From: Noviherbaspirillum humi
GTDB lineage: Bacteria; Pseudomonadota; Gammaproteobacteria; Burkholderiales; Burkholderiaceae_D
Assembly (NCBI RefSeq): GCF_900188095.1
Contig: NZ_FZOT01000003.1
Coordinates: forward strand, 372,001 to 436,000
DNA: 64,000 nucleotides
Direction of reading: 5' to 3'
Under the pieces are notes generated by a model that searched no databases, was not told the DNA's origin, and saw only the letters and a list, made by a program, of their open reading frames with translations. The translations under genes and the position numbers were made by a program. Below are positions 36,936 through 45,964 of the stretch, in pieces; positions within the stretch are counted from its first letter, which is position 1, and every line of letters begins with the position of its first letter.

Positions 36936-37628
36936 TCAATCCCCGGTCGGCGACAGCTGGAAGGTCCTCACCTCTTTCCGCTCCAGCAGAAAAGCCGCCA
37001 GCGAGGCGGTATTGCCGGGGTCATCGGTGCGCAGCACCATGCGGTACTCGATGCTGTCTTCGTCATCCGGAATGCGGTAGCTGATGTTGGCGACGCTGAA
37101 GCCGAAGCGCCCCAGCATCTGCCGCAGTTCGTCCACCGTCATCGCTTCATGGCGGCGAAAGCGGATCTGATGGTGGACATAGGAATGCGAAGGCATGCGC
37201 GACTCGATGCGGCGGAACACCGACAGGATGCCGATGGTCAGCACCGTCGCCAGGACGGCCGGAAAGTAGAAGCCGATGCCCATGAGGATGCCGATGGCGG
37301 CCGTCATCCAGATCGAGGCGGCGGTGGTCAGGCCGCGCACGCTCAAGCCTTCCTTGAAGATCACGCCGGCGCCGAGAAAGCCGATGCCAGTCATGATGCC
37401 TTGCGCCATGCGGGTCGGGTCGGTGCGTATCGTGTCGGGCGTGGCGCCGGGCAGCCATTTGTGCTGATAGAGCATGATCAGCATCAAGAGGCTGGAAGCC
37501 AGGCAAACCAGGGTATGGGTGCGGAAGCCGGCAGGCCGGCCATGATAGCTGCGTTCCAGCCCGATGATGCCCCCGGCGGCCAGCGCGCCGAGCAGATGAG
37601 CGGTGATGATGTAGTAGTCAGGGTCCAT
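36936..37628 (-). CDS. MgtC/SapB-family membrane protein
   Basis: About 230 residues. Five membrane helices in the first 130 residues hold G-G-I-I-G-L-E-R, G-I-G-F-L-G-A-G-V-I and L-T-T-A-A-S-I-W-M-T-A-A-I-G, all family blocks. A cytosolic ACT-like tail follows. MgtC proteins tie ATP synthase and magnesium homeostasis, and in pathogens aid survival in low Mg2+. The ATG at 37628 fits the family start; a longer in-frame start is rejected. Confidence 0.92.
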   Translation of the reverse strand: MDPDYYIITAHLLGALAAGGIIGLERSYHGRPAGFRTHTLVCLASSLLMLIMLYQHKWLPGATPDTIRTDPTRMAQGIMTGIGFLGAGVIFKEGLSVRGLTTAASIWMTAAIGILMGIGFYFPAVLATVLTIGILSVFRRIESRMPSHSYVHHQIRFRRHEAMTVDELRQMLGRFGFSVANISYRIPDDEDSIEYRMVLRTDDPGNTASLAAFLLERKEVRTFQLSPTGD

Positions 37629-37969
37629 GCGCCTGCCTTGCCGCGCCGCCGGCCCGCTTCGCCGATTCCCGTGAAGCGCTGCGCAGGGAAAGGCGTGGCG
37701 CCGGTCCGGCATCCATTCGAGCAAGAAATAGTCGTCGTTCTCTCATGGTAAGCGTTGCCGGCGCGATGCGGCGGCGGCGGGCGAACCGTCCTTAAGGCGC
37801 ATCAAGCCGTTGACCGGATCATCGACGGCACCATCGATCGAGCTTTGAAATGTCTATTCGGCTCGCCTGCCCAAACGACACACAAGACGAATGGGCCGGG
37901 GGCAATCAGATCGTCGAGCGTCTGTTTCTTCGTTGCCGAGGCGGGACGCACGTGAGAGCCGCACGTCCG
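37629..37969. other. spacer, no gene recognised
   Basis: About 340 bases upstream of mgtC and after the large kinase gene. No terminator with a clear T-run and no magnesium-type leader could be recognised by eye. Confidence 0.3.
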
Positions 37970-40489
37970 TCACGCGATCCGCGCAAGCTCGCGCGCCACC
38001 TGCTCCCGCATCTGCTGCAGCAGCGGCCGCAGCAGCGACACGGTATCGCGTGCCGCCTGCAAATCGATTTGCCTGCTTTCCAGCCGCAGGCAAATCTCAT
38101 TGAGGTAAGACGCGCCGACCGCACGGGCAGCCGATTTGGTGCGGTGGCCGAGCGCATGCAGCGCCGTGAGGTCGCCTTGCTCTGCCACCGTTTCCATTTC
38201 CGCCACGCCCTCCTCCACGGAGTGCAGGAACAATTGCAGAAACCGGCCGAGCTTGGCCGGATCATCGCCGATGATGTCCTTCAGCACGGCCACGTCGAGC
38301 AGTGTCGATGGCGCAGGCATCGCTGCGCCGGCGAGCGAGGCTTCCTGCCGGCGTCCGATCCAGCTGGCGATGACGCGGTAGAAACCGCCCGGCAGAATGG
38401 GTTTGGCGATGAAATCATCCATGCCGGCGGCCAGGCATTGCTCCTGGTCGCGGCTGGAAGCGTTGGCGGTCATGGCGATCACCGGCAGGCCGGCCCAGCG
38501 GGCCTGGGAACGGATGCAGCGCGCAGTCTCGCAGCCATCCATGACCGGCATTTGCACATCCATCAGCACGCAGTCGAAACGCTGCTGGCTCAGCAGCGCC
38601 AGCACTTCCTCGCCATTGGCGGCCACCACGACCTCCACGCCGGCCAGTTCCAGAATTTCGCACGCCACCAGCTGATTGAAGGGATTGTCCTCCGCCAGCA
38701 GGATCCGCCGTCCCTGCAGCAGGGCGGGAATGTCGTGGTTCGGGAGTTCACGGCTGATCGGACGTCGCGGCGCCGGCGCTGCTTCGCCTGGCAAGGACGG
38801 CGCCTGCACGCCCGCCGGAGGCAGCGGCAACTCCAGCCAGAACGTGCTGCCCTGGCCAGCCGTGCTGTTCACCCCGACTTCGCCGCGCATCAGCTCCGCC
38901 AGTTGCCGGCTGATGGCCAGACCGAGACCGGTGCCGCCGAAGCGGCGCGTGGTGGAGGCATCCGCCTGCCGGAAGGGCTGGAACAGCTTTTCCTGCTGCT
39001 GCGGATCCAGGCCGATGCCGGAGTCCACGACTTCGAAGCGCAAGCGGTCCGATGGCGCGACGAGCGGCGCCGGATACACATTGACGGCGATGGCGCCGCT
39101 GTCGGTGAATTTCACGGCATTGCCGAGATAGTTGTGCAAGACCTGCCCTATGCGCAGCGGATCGCCCCATACCCGCTTGGGCACCTGCGGCGAAATATCG
39201 AGGTGCAGTCGCAGCCGCTTCTGTGCCAGGGCGGCGCTGTACATGCTGGTGAGCTCATCGAGCATCAGGTGCAGATCGAAATCGATGCTTTCGATGTCGA
39301 GGCGGCCGGCTTCGATCTTCGAAAGATCCAGGATGTCGTTGATGATGCGAAGCAGCATGCGGCCGGACTGTTCCACCTTCTCCGCATGACCTTGCGCCTT
39401 CTCGGACAGGCCGGCGCGCTGCATGAGGAAGGTATTGCCCAGGATGGCGTTGAGCGGCGTGCGTATCTCATGGCTCACATTGGCCAGGAATTCACCCTTG
39501 GCGCGGGTGGCCGACTCTGCCACTTCCTTGGCATGGGCCAGCTCCCGGGTGCGCTCCGCGACGCGCTGCTCGAGCAGCACGTTCATGTCTTCCAGCTGCT
39601 TCATTGCCATCCGGCGCCCGGAAATGTCCCGCCCGATGCAGGCGAAGCCTTGCATCCCTTCTACCCGCATCGGCGTGATGGAAAAAGCCATGGCCATCGT
39701 GGCGCCGTCCTTTCGCCGGCACAGCACTTCCCATTCCTGGAGCGCCGGCGCCTCGAGAACCTGGACGGCAGCCGGCGCGCAGCGCAACAGCGCCTCGTGG
39801 ACCTGCCGTTCATTCTCGGCGAGCAGACTGGTGAAGCATCGGCCGACCATCTCGCGGATGGTGTAGCCGAAAGCGCTTGCGGCCGCCGGATTGACGGTTT
39901 CGATGACGCCGTGCTCGTTGAGGGTGAAGATGCAGTCGGAGACGTTTTGCATGACGGCGCGCAGCGTCGCGGCGTTTTCGTCGATGCGCAGGTTGGCGGC
40001 GGACAGCATCGCCGACGCTATTTCCGATTCGGCCCAGGCAGCCAGCGACTCGAGCGCGGCCGCCTCACGTTCGCCGAAGCGGCGCGGCGCCTCGTCAGCA
40101 ATGCACAGAATGCCGACCTTGTGTTTATCCGGGCCGTATAGGGGTGCGCCGGCATAGAACCGGATATCCAGCTCGGCCGCGGCAGGCGGACCGGCGCCGA
40201 GGACGGAGTCTGTCCGGATATCCTCCAACACGCAGACGCCATCGCCTTGAAGAGTACGGGCACACAAGGGCATGTCGGGCAGCGTCGCCGAGGCCGGGCC
40301 CTGGATGGACTTGCAGCGGAGGCGGTCGGCTTCGACGAGTGACAGCATCGCCATCGGCACGGCGAACATCTGCCGCGCTGCCTCGGTGATGCGATCGAAG
40401 CGTTCCTCGGCCGTTGCATCGAGCAGCCGCATGGCATACGAGGCGGCGAGACGCCGCGCTTCGTCGATGGGCTTGGTGGAATCGGACAT
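37970..40489 (-). CDS. GAF-PAS hybrid histidine kinase with REC and HPt
   Basis: About 839 residues from the ATG at 40489; an open frame upstream is not likely coding. A GAF domain (about 20-160: E-R-F-D-R-I-T-E-A-A-R-Q-M-F, V-L-E-D-I-R-T-D) and a PAS (about 165-290) precede HisKA with V-S-H-E-I-R-T-P-L-N-A-I, HATPase with N-A-V-K-F-T-D, D-S-G-I-G-L and G-T-G-L-G-L-A-I, a receiver with L-L-A-E-D-N-P-F-N-Q and V-L-M-D-V-Q-M-P-V-M-D-G, and an HPt with L-G-H-R-T-K-S-A-A-R-A-V-G-A. No membrane helix. This is a self-contained phosphorelay of the ArcB/BarA kind, lacking only the output regulator. Confidence 0.92.
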   Translation of the reverse strand: MSDSTKPIDEARRLAASYAMRLLDATAEERFDRITEAARQMFAVPMAMLSLVEADRLRCKSIQGPASATLPDMPLCARTLQGDGVCVLEDIRTDSVLGAGPPAAAELDIRFYAGAPLYGPDKHKVGILCIADEAPRRFGEREAAALESLAAWAESEIASAMLSAANLRIDENAATLRAVMQNVSDCIFTLNEHGVIETVNPAAASAFGYTIREMVGRCFTSLLAENERQVHEALLRCAPAAVQVLEAPALQEWEVLCRRKDGATMAMAFSITPMRVEGMQGFACIGRDISGRRMAMKQLEDMNVLLEQRVAERTRELAHAKEVAESATRAKGEFLANVSHEIRTPLNAILGNTFLMQRAGLSEKAQGHAEKVEQSGRMLLRIINDILDLSKIEAGRLDIESIDFDLHLMLDELTSMYSAALAQKRLRLHLDISPQVPKRVWGDPLRIGQVLHNYLGNAVKFTDSGAIAVNVYPAPLVAPSDRLRFEVVDSGIGLDPQQQEKLFQPFRQADASTTRRFGGTGLGLAISRQLAELMRGEVGVNSTAGQGSTFWLELPLPPAGVQAPSLPGEAAPAPRRPISRELPNHDIPALLQGRRILLAEDNPFNQLVACEILELAGVEVVVAANGEEVLALLSQQRFDCVLMDVQMPVMDGCETARCIRSQARWAGLPVIAMTANASSRDQEQCLAAGMDDFIAKPILPGGFYRVIASWIGRRQEASLAGAAMPAPSTLLDVAVLKDIIGDDPAKLGRFLQLFLHSVEEGVAEMETVAEQGDLTALHALGHRTKSAARAVGASYLNEICLRLESRQIDLQAARDTVSLLRPLLQQMREQVARELARIA

Positions 40490-41001
40490 GGAGCGGCGTC
40501 GGCAAAATAAGCAAAACGACATGCCCGGGAACGGATTCGGAACGAATCCGAAAGCATGATTAAGACACTCAGTACACTTAGTAGACGCCATTTCCTGTAC
40601 GCAAGTCAAGTCGCTCGCATGCCGGCCCATGAGCTTGACGCATTTGCGATTGCCGTACTTGCGATTGCCAACGAGCGCGGCCGAGCTTGAGGAGGGCAAG
40701 GCTCGATTGGCCGATGGGGCGGCGCTCGACAACGCCGGCCCGATATCCATATCTGTTAGGTGCCAAGCCTTTCTCGGTATGGACCGGCCGCACCGCGCGG
40801 GCCGGTGCTCCCGCATCGGATGATGTGGAGGGATAAGGCGTGCGCCGCAAGCGTCGATTTCGCCCGCGGCAGGATTGCGTTCATCGACGCTGTCGATCGA
40901 CAAGCACCTCTTGAAACCGTGGCGGCCATCCGTATATACGGATCAGCGGATGCTCAACGAGGTCCGCCAAACGATATCGCTTAACACGAAAGGATATGAC
41001 C
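40490..41001. other. 510-base region between kinase and hsp20
   Basis: No gene. TTGCGATTGCC is repeated directly at 40644-40654 and 40659-40669 (15-base step). The heat-shock type promoter at 40910-40943 is described separately. Confidence 0.35.
40910..40943 (+). promoter_or_regulatory. possible sigma-32 promoter and leader palindrome of hsp20
   Basis: CTTGAAA (40910-40916) matches the sigma-32 -35 element. About 13 bases later comes C-C-G-T-A-T-A-T, a weak -10. A perfect 16-base palindrome, ATCCGTATATACGGAT, covers 40928-40943 and could be part of a folded leader. It lies about 60 bases before the hsp20 start. Confidence 0.4.
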
Positions 41002-41454
41002 ATGCGTACTTTTGACCTTAGCCCTCTCTACCGTACCGCCATCGGCTTCGACCGCCTCGCCCAGTTGTTCGACGACGTGCAGCGCGGCGACGGCCAGACC
41101 AGCTACCCGCCGTACAACATCGAACTGGTGAGCGAAGATAAATACCGCATCACCATGGCTATCGCCGGCTTCGATCGTTCCGAGATCGAGATCGAGACCG
41201 AACGCGACCAGCTCAAGATCACCGGCCGCAAGCAGAAGGATGAAACCAAGCGCACCTTCCTGCACCGCGGCATCGCCACGCGCGACTTCGAGCATCGCTT
41301 CCAGCTTGCGGACCACGTCAAGGTCGTTGGCGCCCGCCTCGACAATGGCTTGCTGAACATCGAACTGGTGCGCGAAGTGCCTGAAGCGCTGAAGCCCCGC
41401 AAGATCGAGATCGGCGGCGACAACGTCCAGCTGCTCGAGCGCGAAGCTGCCTGA
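41002..41454 (+). CDS. ibpA: Hsp20/alpha-crystallin small heat-shock protein
   Basis: 150 residues from the ATG at 41002, which gives the M-R-T-F-D-L-S-P-L-Y-R start of the IbpA family and a proper distance from AAAGGA. The alpha-crystallin domain (about 33-125) has Y-P-P-Y-N-I-E, A-I-A-G-F-D-R-S-E-I and G-I-A-T-R-D-F-E-H-R-F, and G-L-L-N-I-E-L as the I-x-I-like end. It is a cytosolic holdase for unfolding proteins. Its gene converges on the Fnr-type gene across a strong terminator. Confidence 0.93.
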   Translation: MRTFDLSPLYRTAIGFDRLAQLFDDVQRGDGQTSYPPYNIELVSEDKYRITMAIAGFDRSEIEIETERDQLKITGRKQKDETKRTFLHRGIATRDFEHRFQLADHVKVVGARLDNGLLNIELVREVPEALKPRKIEIGGDNVQLLEREAA

Positions 41455-41520
41455 TTTCAAAATCATGGCGTAATCTCCGCATTCTGCCGGCACGACGGCT
41501 GGCAGAGGAGCATGCTCGTA

Positions 41521-41557
41521 AAAAAACGCGGCCCGGATCGCTCCGGCCGCGTTTTTT
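41521..41557. terminator. bidirectional terminator between hsp20 and fnr-like gene
   Basis: AAAAAACGCGGCCCGGA and TCCGGCCGCGTTTTTT pair with one bulge; A-run and T-run lie on the two flanks. Confidence 0.85.
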
Positions 41558-41613
41558 ATTGTGTTTTCCCGTTCGGCGCACCGAGGCGGTCGCCTCGGCG
41601 CGTTGGATCAGAA

Positions 41614-42441
41614 TTACGCTGCTTCTGCCGACGGCTGGGTCGGACGGGCAGCCTTGGGACGTCCGATCGACGGCGGCAGCCGGCGCAGGGTCTTCAGGGC
41701 GTGCAGGTCGCGGATTTCGACGGCGCGCTGGTCGATGGCGATCAAGCCGATCTTGTTGAAGGCGGAGAAGGTGCGGCTGACGGTTTCGAGGGTCAGGCCG
41801 AGGTAGCTGCCGATCTCCTGGCGGGTCATGCGCAGGTTGAACTGCTTGCCCGAGTAACCCATGCGGGCGAAGCGATCGGACAGGTTGACCAGGAAGCGGG
41901 CGACGCGGGCCTCCGAGCTCAGCGAACCCAGCATGCTGACCATCGCTTGTTCGCGCACGAGTTCGCGGCTCATGGCGCTGAAGATGGCGATTTCAAGCTC
42001 CGCATGCTTGCGGCCGAGGGCGGCGAGCGTCTTGAACGGCACCAGGATGATGTCGCAGCTGGTGAGGGCGGCGGCCTCGCAGGTGTGGTATTTGGAGTGG
42101 ATGCCATCCATGCCGAACAGATCGCCGCGCATCGGGAAGCCGAGGACATGCTCGTTGCCCGCTTCGTCGATCAGGGCTGTCTTGAGGAAGCCGGAGTTGA
42201 CGATGTAAAGCATGTCGAACGGCTGGCCGATGGTGTGGATGCGCTGCCCGGCCTTGAACTGCACATGCTGGAACAGGACTTCTTCGTCGGCTGCCGATGC
42301 GAATGCCGGCAGCTGCAGCAGTTCGCAGATTTCCTTCAGGTTGGACCAAAGCTTGCCGTTCCGTTGCGCGTCGAAGCCGACACGGGCATTGGTTCCTGCG
42401 ATGATGGACGGTGATGCATTATCAGACAGATGTGCCAGCAT
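41614..42441 (-). CDS. Crp/Fnr-family regulator with Fnr-type DNA helix but no N-terminal Cys cluster
   Basis: 275 residues from the ATG at 42441 (AAGGGAG ribosome site). A cyclic-nucleotide-like barrel (about 35-150) is followed by a helix-turn-helix M-T-R-Q-E-I-G-S-Y-L-G-L-T-L-E-T-V-S-R, whose E-x-x-S-R residues are those that read TTGAT half sites. Classical Fnr has four cysteines for a [4Fe-4S] cluster; here only one Cys lies near the front (E-I-C-E-L-L) and two in the barrel (H-T-C and S-C-D-I), so the C-x-x-C set is lacking. Oxygen sensing by a cluster is therefore doubtful, and it may sense another signal. It has a basic, Pro-rich tail. Confidence 0.9.
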   Translation of the reverse strand: MLAHLSDNASPSIIAGTNARVGFDAQRNGKLWSNLKEICELLQLPAFASAADEEVLFQHVQFKAGQRIHTIGQPFDMLYIVNSGFLKTALIDEAGNEHVLGFPMRGDLFGMDGIHSKYHTCEAAALTSCDIILVPFKTLAALGRKHAELEIAIFSAMSRELVREQAMVSMLGSLSSEARVARFLVNLSDRFARMGYSGKQFNLRMTRQEIGSYLGLTLETVSRTFSAFNKIGLIAIDQRAVEIRDLHALKTLRRLPPSIGRPKAARPTQPSAEAA

Positions 42442-42646
42442 GATGAGCTCCCTTAATTCTGGTTTAAAGACTTTTTGACATTCCTGCGGGAATTTGAACC
42501 GCAGCAAGTTGAAGACATCATCGCGATTTCCTGATGAAAAATAAATCAGGAATGGCTGAATGTATTTTCGGATTCCAAAGCACCGTGTAAGCGGTGTCCT
42601 ACACGGTACTGAGCCAGATCAGAAGCGGAAACTTTTTCCCATCCTG

Positions 42647-42660
42647 TTGACTGGGTTCAA
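42647..42660. promoter_or_regulatory. Fnr-like site
   Basis: TTGAC-TGGG-TTCAA, an imperfect match (8 of 10) upstream of the Fnr-type gene; it could allow autoregulation. Confidence 0.4.
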
Positions 42661-42742
42661 AAGCGGTCCCTGAAACGTTTTCACCCCGTATTTGCAAGGC
42701 GTTTCGCATTTTGCTTAAATTTTAGGCAGGCTGGCGCGACTA

Positions 42743-42756
42743 TTGAATGGGATCAA
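42743..42756. promoter_or_regulatory. Fnr-like site
   Basis: TTGAA-TGGG-ATCAA, 9 of 10 Fnr positions, between the Fnr-type gene and the RlpA-like gene. Confidence 0.5.
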
Positions 42757-42984
42757 CATTGGCAAAGAAACTTTTCATTTTGCGCATCCTCCAAACCACA
42801 GATTCGCAATGATTTTCCAGCGGCGGGCGCCTGGCTGATTGCCAGCCTGTGCACTTGCCGCCGGACTGACAAAGACAATGGCGGGACATGCGGGGTGCGG
42901 GTCTGAGAGCGGCATGAAAAAGGCTGCGGCTGCACATGAGGTTTCCTATTTTTTCGCCCGAACGCTTTTAACTCGGAGCCCGTC

Positions 42985-43566
42985 ATGAGTCATCCCGTTT
43001 CAACCGTCGGCGTCAAGCTGGCGACTGCCTGCCTGGCCTGCAGCATCAGCCTGGGGGCTGCGGCGCAATCTGCCAGCGCTTCGGCAGAACCAGCCTCCGC
43101 CGCTTCTGCCAGTTCGCCTGCCGTCGAATCCCGCGACAAGCCATCGTCCAAGCCTCGAACCGCATCGAAGTCTCCCAAGAAGCACGCCCTCGATCACTCC
43201 GGCAAAACGCAGCGCGGCAAGGCCTCCTACTACGCCAAGCGCTTCGCCGGCCGCAAGATGGCCGATGGCACGCCTATGAATCCTCAGGCCGACATCGCCG
43301 CCAGCAAAACGCTTCCGCTCGGAACCAAGGCCGAGGTGAAGAACCTCGAGAACGGCAAAAGCGAGGTCGTCGAAATCCGCGATCGCGGCCCCTATGTGGA
43401 TGGCCGCATCGTCGATCTTTCGCCGAAGGTCGCCGAAAAGCTGGACATCGTGGAAGACGGCGTCGCGCCGGTGGAGGTGAGGCCCATCGAAGTGCCGCAG
43501 CCCGATGGCAGCGTGAAGCTGGGTGACGGCGCCCGCGACAACGGCGCGTCATCGTCGGGACGCTAG
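42985..43566 (+). CDS. rlpA: RlpA-like septal ring protein
   Basis: 193 residues. A signal peptide (C-L-A-C-S-I-S-L-G-A-A-A-Q) and a Ser/Ala/Lys linker precede a double-psi beta barrel: G-K-A-S-Y-Y-A-K-R-F-A-G-R-K-M-A-D-G, A-S-K-T-L-P-L-G-T, V-E-I-R-D-R-G-P-Y and R-I-V-D-L-S. The Asp in D-R-G-P-Y and the His-less A-S-K-T loop (often A-H-R-T-L-P) should be noted: the family catalytic His is replaced by Ser-Lys here. RlpA acts on peptidoglycan lacking stem peptides. It lacks a SPOR domain. Confidence 0.82.
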   Translation: MSHPVSTVGVKLATACLACSISLGAAAQSASASAEPASAASASSPAVESRDKPSSKPRTASKSPKKHALDHSGKTQRGKASYYAKRFAGRKMADGTPMNPQADIAASKTLPLGTKAEVKNLENGKSEVVEIRDRGPYVDGRIVDLSPKVAEKLDIVEDGVAPVEVRPIEVPQPDGSVKLGDGARDNGASSSGR

Positions 43567-43675
43567 CATGGCCGACCTTCACTGCCACTCCCCGCCGCGC
43601 CCTGCAGACCGCCACCAGGAGGCATTGCGCGGGTAACCGGCAATGCCGCGGACAGATTGGTTTCAGGGGGATTCC

Positions 43676-44554
43676 ATGGCAATGCGCACTTTGAGGATGT
43701 TGTCCGGCATGGCTGGCGTGGCCGGCACATTATGGCTTGGGATGCTCGCGTCCATCACCGCTTCCCAGCACAAGCTGCTGTTCAATCCCATACGCATCAA
43801 GGAAGTGGATCGACCGCGCAGCACGGGGCATCGCACCCGTCCGGTGGTTTTGCGCTGCGCCGACGGCACCCGGTTATGCGGCTGGTTCTTGCGCCCGCAT
43901 GGACTGGGCCACTATCCGGCAGTGGTTTATTTTGGCGGGCGTTCCGAAGAAGTGTCATGGGTTGTTCGGGATGCGGAGAACATGTTTCCCGGCATGGCGG
44001 TCCTGGTCCTCAACTATCGCGGATATGGCGATTCGCACGGCGAGCCCGGGGAGCCGCAGTTGGTCGAGGATGCGCAAGTGCTGTTCGACTGGCTGGCGGC
44101 GAACAAGCATATCGATGCCGAGCGGATTGCCGTGGTCGGACGCAGCCTAGGTTCGGGCGTGGCGATCCAGCTTGCTGCGCTTCGGCGTATCGCGGCCCTG
44201 GTGCTGCTCACCCCTTTCGACTCCTTGCTGGAGTTGGCCAAGCGGCGCTTCAAGACGATGCCGATATCGCTGGTGCTGAAGCATCGTTTCGAGTCGGTGC
44301 GGTATGCGGAAGCCGTGACGGCGCCGGTGCTTGTGCTGCGCGCCTCATCGGATCGCGTGGTGCCGCACTCCCATACCGACCTGCTGGTGGCTCGCATGCG
44401 GACGGTAGAAATGGACCACACCGTTTCGGCGTCAGACCACATGACGATTCCCTATCTGCCGGAAACCCAAACGAAGATTGCGGCATTTCTTCGCGCCCGC
44501 TTCATTATGATGAGCGAAGAAAATCAGCATGAATCGGAAATCTATAATCAATAG
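43676..44554 (+). CDS. membrane-anchored alpha/beta hydrolase (BEM46/ABHD13-like)
   Basis: 292 residues from the ATG at 43676 (AGGGGG ribosome site). An N-terminal helix anchors the protein. The hydrolase core has V-L-N-Y-R-G-Y-G-D-S, the nucleophile elbow G-R-S-L-G-S-G (Ser), an acid in A-S-S-D-R-V-V and the final His in S-A-S-D-H-M. It is probably an esterase or lipase-like enzyme on the cytosolic or periplasmic face; the substrate is unknown. Confidence 0.85.
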   Translation: MAMRTLRMLSGMAGVAGTLWLGMLASITASQHKLLFNPIRIKEVDRPRSTGHRTRPVVLRCADGTRLCGWFLRPHGLGHYPAVVYFGGRSEEVSWVVRDAENMFPGMAVLVLNYRGYGDSHGEPGEPQLVEDAQVLFDWLAANKHIDAERIAVVGRSLGSGVAIQLAALRRIAALVLLTPFDSLLELAKRRFKTMPISLVLKHRFESVRYAEAVTAPVLVLRASSDRVVPHSHTDLLVARMRTVEMDHTVSASDHMTIPYLPETQTKIAAFLRARFIMMSEENQHESEIYNQ

Positions 44555-44733
44555 TTGCATTTCGTGGGATATTTTGGAACGGCTTTTTAATGACCAGAAA
44601 TTTTTTGCTTATTACTCAATGCCTTAGTGTGCTTCTACGCACATGAGGATATGGGCATTGAACGTCCATCGGCTCTTTGGTGATTCCTCGCATTGCACTA
44701 CGCTGTGTTTTGATCTCGACATCGGGCTCGCAA

Positions 44734-45711
44734 TCAGTTACCGCAGCGATACTCAGCGCGAATCCGTCTCTCCATGCTTAGCGTTGCCAAGACCAGTTCG
44801 CCCGAACCGATCCGCTCTATCCATGGCATGACATCGTTCAAGGGTTGTGTTCCGCTCTGTTTGCCGAGAACCTGGACGAAGCGGGCCGCGCCATCGATGA
44901 AGAACAGCCGGTCCTGTTTGCGATTGGTGAGGACGGTGTTTTTGAAGCGCTCGCGGAAATGGTGGACCTTGCCGGCCTCGTGGCGGATCTTCTCTCGTTC
45001 TGCGATCCGGCGACGTTCCTCTGCGGCGGCGAAGCTGAAATCGGTCGGGCCGTCGACCAGCTTGGCGAGATAGGCGTATAGCCGCGCTCCCTTGATGTCG
45101 ATCAGATAGCTTTTGACAGCGAGGGCTATGTCGGAAAGCAGCTTCCCCTTGCTCTTGGCTTTACCCATCAGTTTGAAAACACCCGCCCGGCTGATGCCCT
45201 GGCTGCTTAGCCAAGCCAAGTCTTCCGGCAAACCGTTCTCGGTCTTTGGGCGTTGATTCTTTGGGATAGTTGGTTCTGTTAACGTATGGCCGTCTGACAT
45301 GTTGTCATGCGGCGGGTTGTGAATAACTTCCGAAGCGGTTTTTGCCAATCCCAAGATTTCGACAGCCTTCGCCGTCAGCCTGATGCGCGCGACGGAAAAT
45401 CGCCCATTGCGGCTCTTTCTTTCCTGTTCCAGCACTTCGATGAGTTGATGCTGCAGCAGCAGCTGAAGGTGGCGATATACGGTTCGTTCAGAGGCACCGA
45501 TGCGTTCGGCGATGAGCGACTTGCGGGCAAACACGGTTGCAAGCGGATCGGCTTGGGGAACGAACCTGCAAATCTCAGCCAGTGTATCGCGGGCACTGCG
45601 CGGCAGGCCCTTGAGGTGTTTGGCGTTATCGAATGCGCGAAGAATGCGGTTAGGAAGGTTTTTGTGTTGCGCAGGGACGAGTTTTTCCCCGGCTGTCTCA
45701 TGAATCGTCAT
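44734..45711 (-). CDS. plasmid/chromid replication initiator-like protein with winged HTH
   Basis: 325 residues with an ACGGAG ribosome site. The front half carries a winged helix (R-S-A-R-D-T-L-A-E-I, I-A-E-R-I-G-A-S-E-R-T-V-Y-R-H-L) like Rep proteins of betaproteobacterial megaplasmids. The rest is charged helix with no ATPase motif. Its place after parB-parA on the same strand supports a role in replication or copy control. A DnaA-like box (TTATTCACA on the minus strand) lies inside it at 45318-45326, and two copies of CTCGGATTTC lie before its start. The assignment is by context and fold. Confidence 0.65.
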   Translation of the reverse strand: MTIHETAGEKLVPAQHKNLPNRILRAFDNAKHLKGLPRSARDTLAEICRFVPQADPLATVFARKSLIAERIGASERTVYRHLQLLLQHQLIEVLEQERKSRNGRFSVARIRLTAKAVEILGLAKTASEVIHNPPHDNMSDGHTLTEPTIPKNQRPKTENGLPEDLAWLSSQGISRAGVFKLMGKAKSKGKLLSDIALAVKSYLIDIKGARLYAYLAKLVDGPTDFSFAAAEERRRIAEREKIRHEAGKVHHFRERFKNTVLTNRKQDRLFFIDGAARFVQVLGKQSGTQPLNDVMPWIERIGSGELVLATLSMERRIRAEYRCGN

Positions 45712-45964
45712 GAACGCTCCGTTAGGTGCAAATAATTAGACGCAGCCCTTGCACCTCGGATTTCTTCGCAATAGAATGACGCTTGTGAGGTCGTATTCAG
45801 TTGTGCTCGGATTTCCGGGGCAACTTGCATAAAAGCCCGGATTGCCGTCCGGGCTTTTTGCTTTTCAAGGCTAGGAAAACATATCTTTTCTTAGCTCATC
45901 TCGATTTCCTTTTCACTTCAATTTTTCCTAAGTGCTTGTTTTTAAATGAATCTCACCGTGAGAT
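45712..45964. other. rep-parB intergenic region with direct repeats
   Basis: CTCGGATTTC occurs at 45755-45764 and 45806-45815, 51 bases apart, as a possible iteron pair. The terminator at 45831 and the palindrome at 45944 are listed separately. Confidence 0.4.
45831..45859. terminator. bidirectional terminator between parB and rep
   Basis: AAAAGCCCGGA, loop TTGCCG, TCCGGGCTTTTT. Confidence 0.8.

Larger units (their letters stand above)
42442..42984. other. 540-base regulatory region with several inverted repeats
   Basis: It holds TTCCTGAT-N9-ATCAGGAA (42528-42552), ACCGTGTA-N10-TACACGGT (42582-42607) and the two Fnr-like sites listed separately. No gene is seen. Confidence 0.55.
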
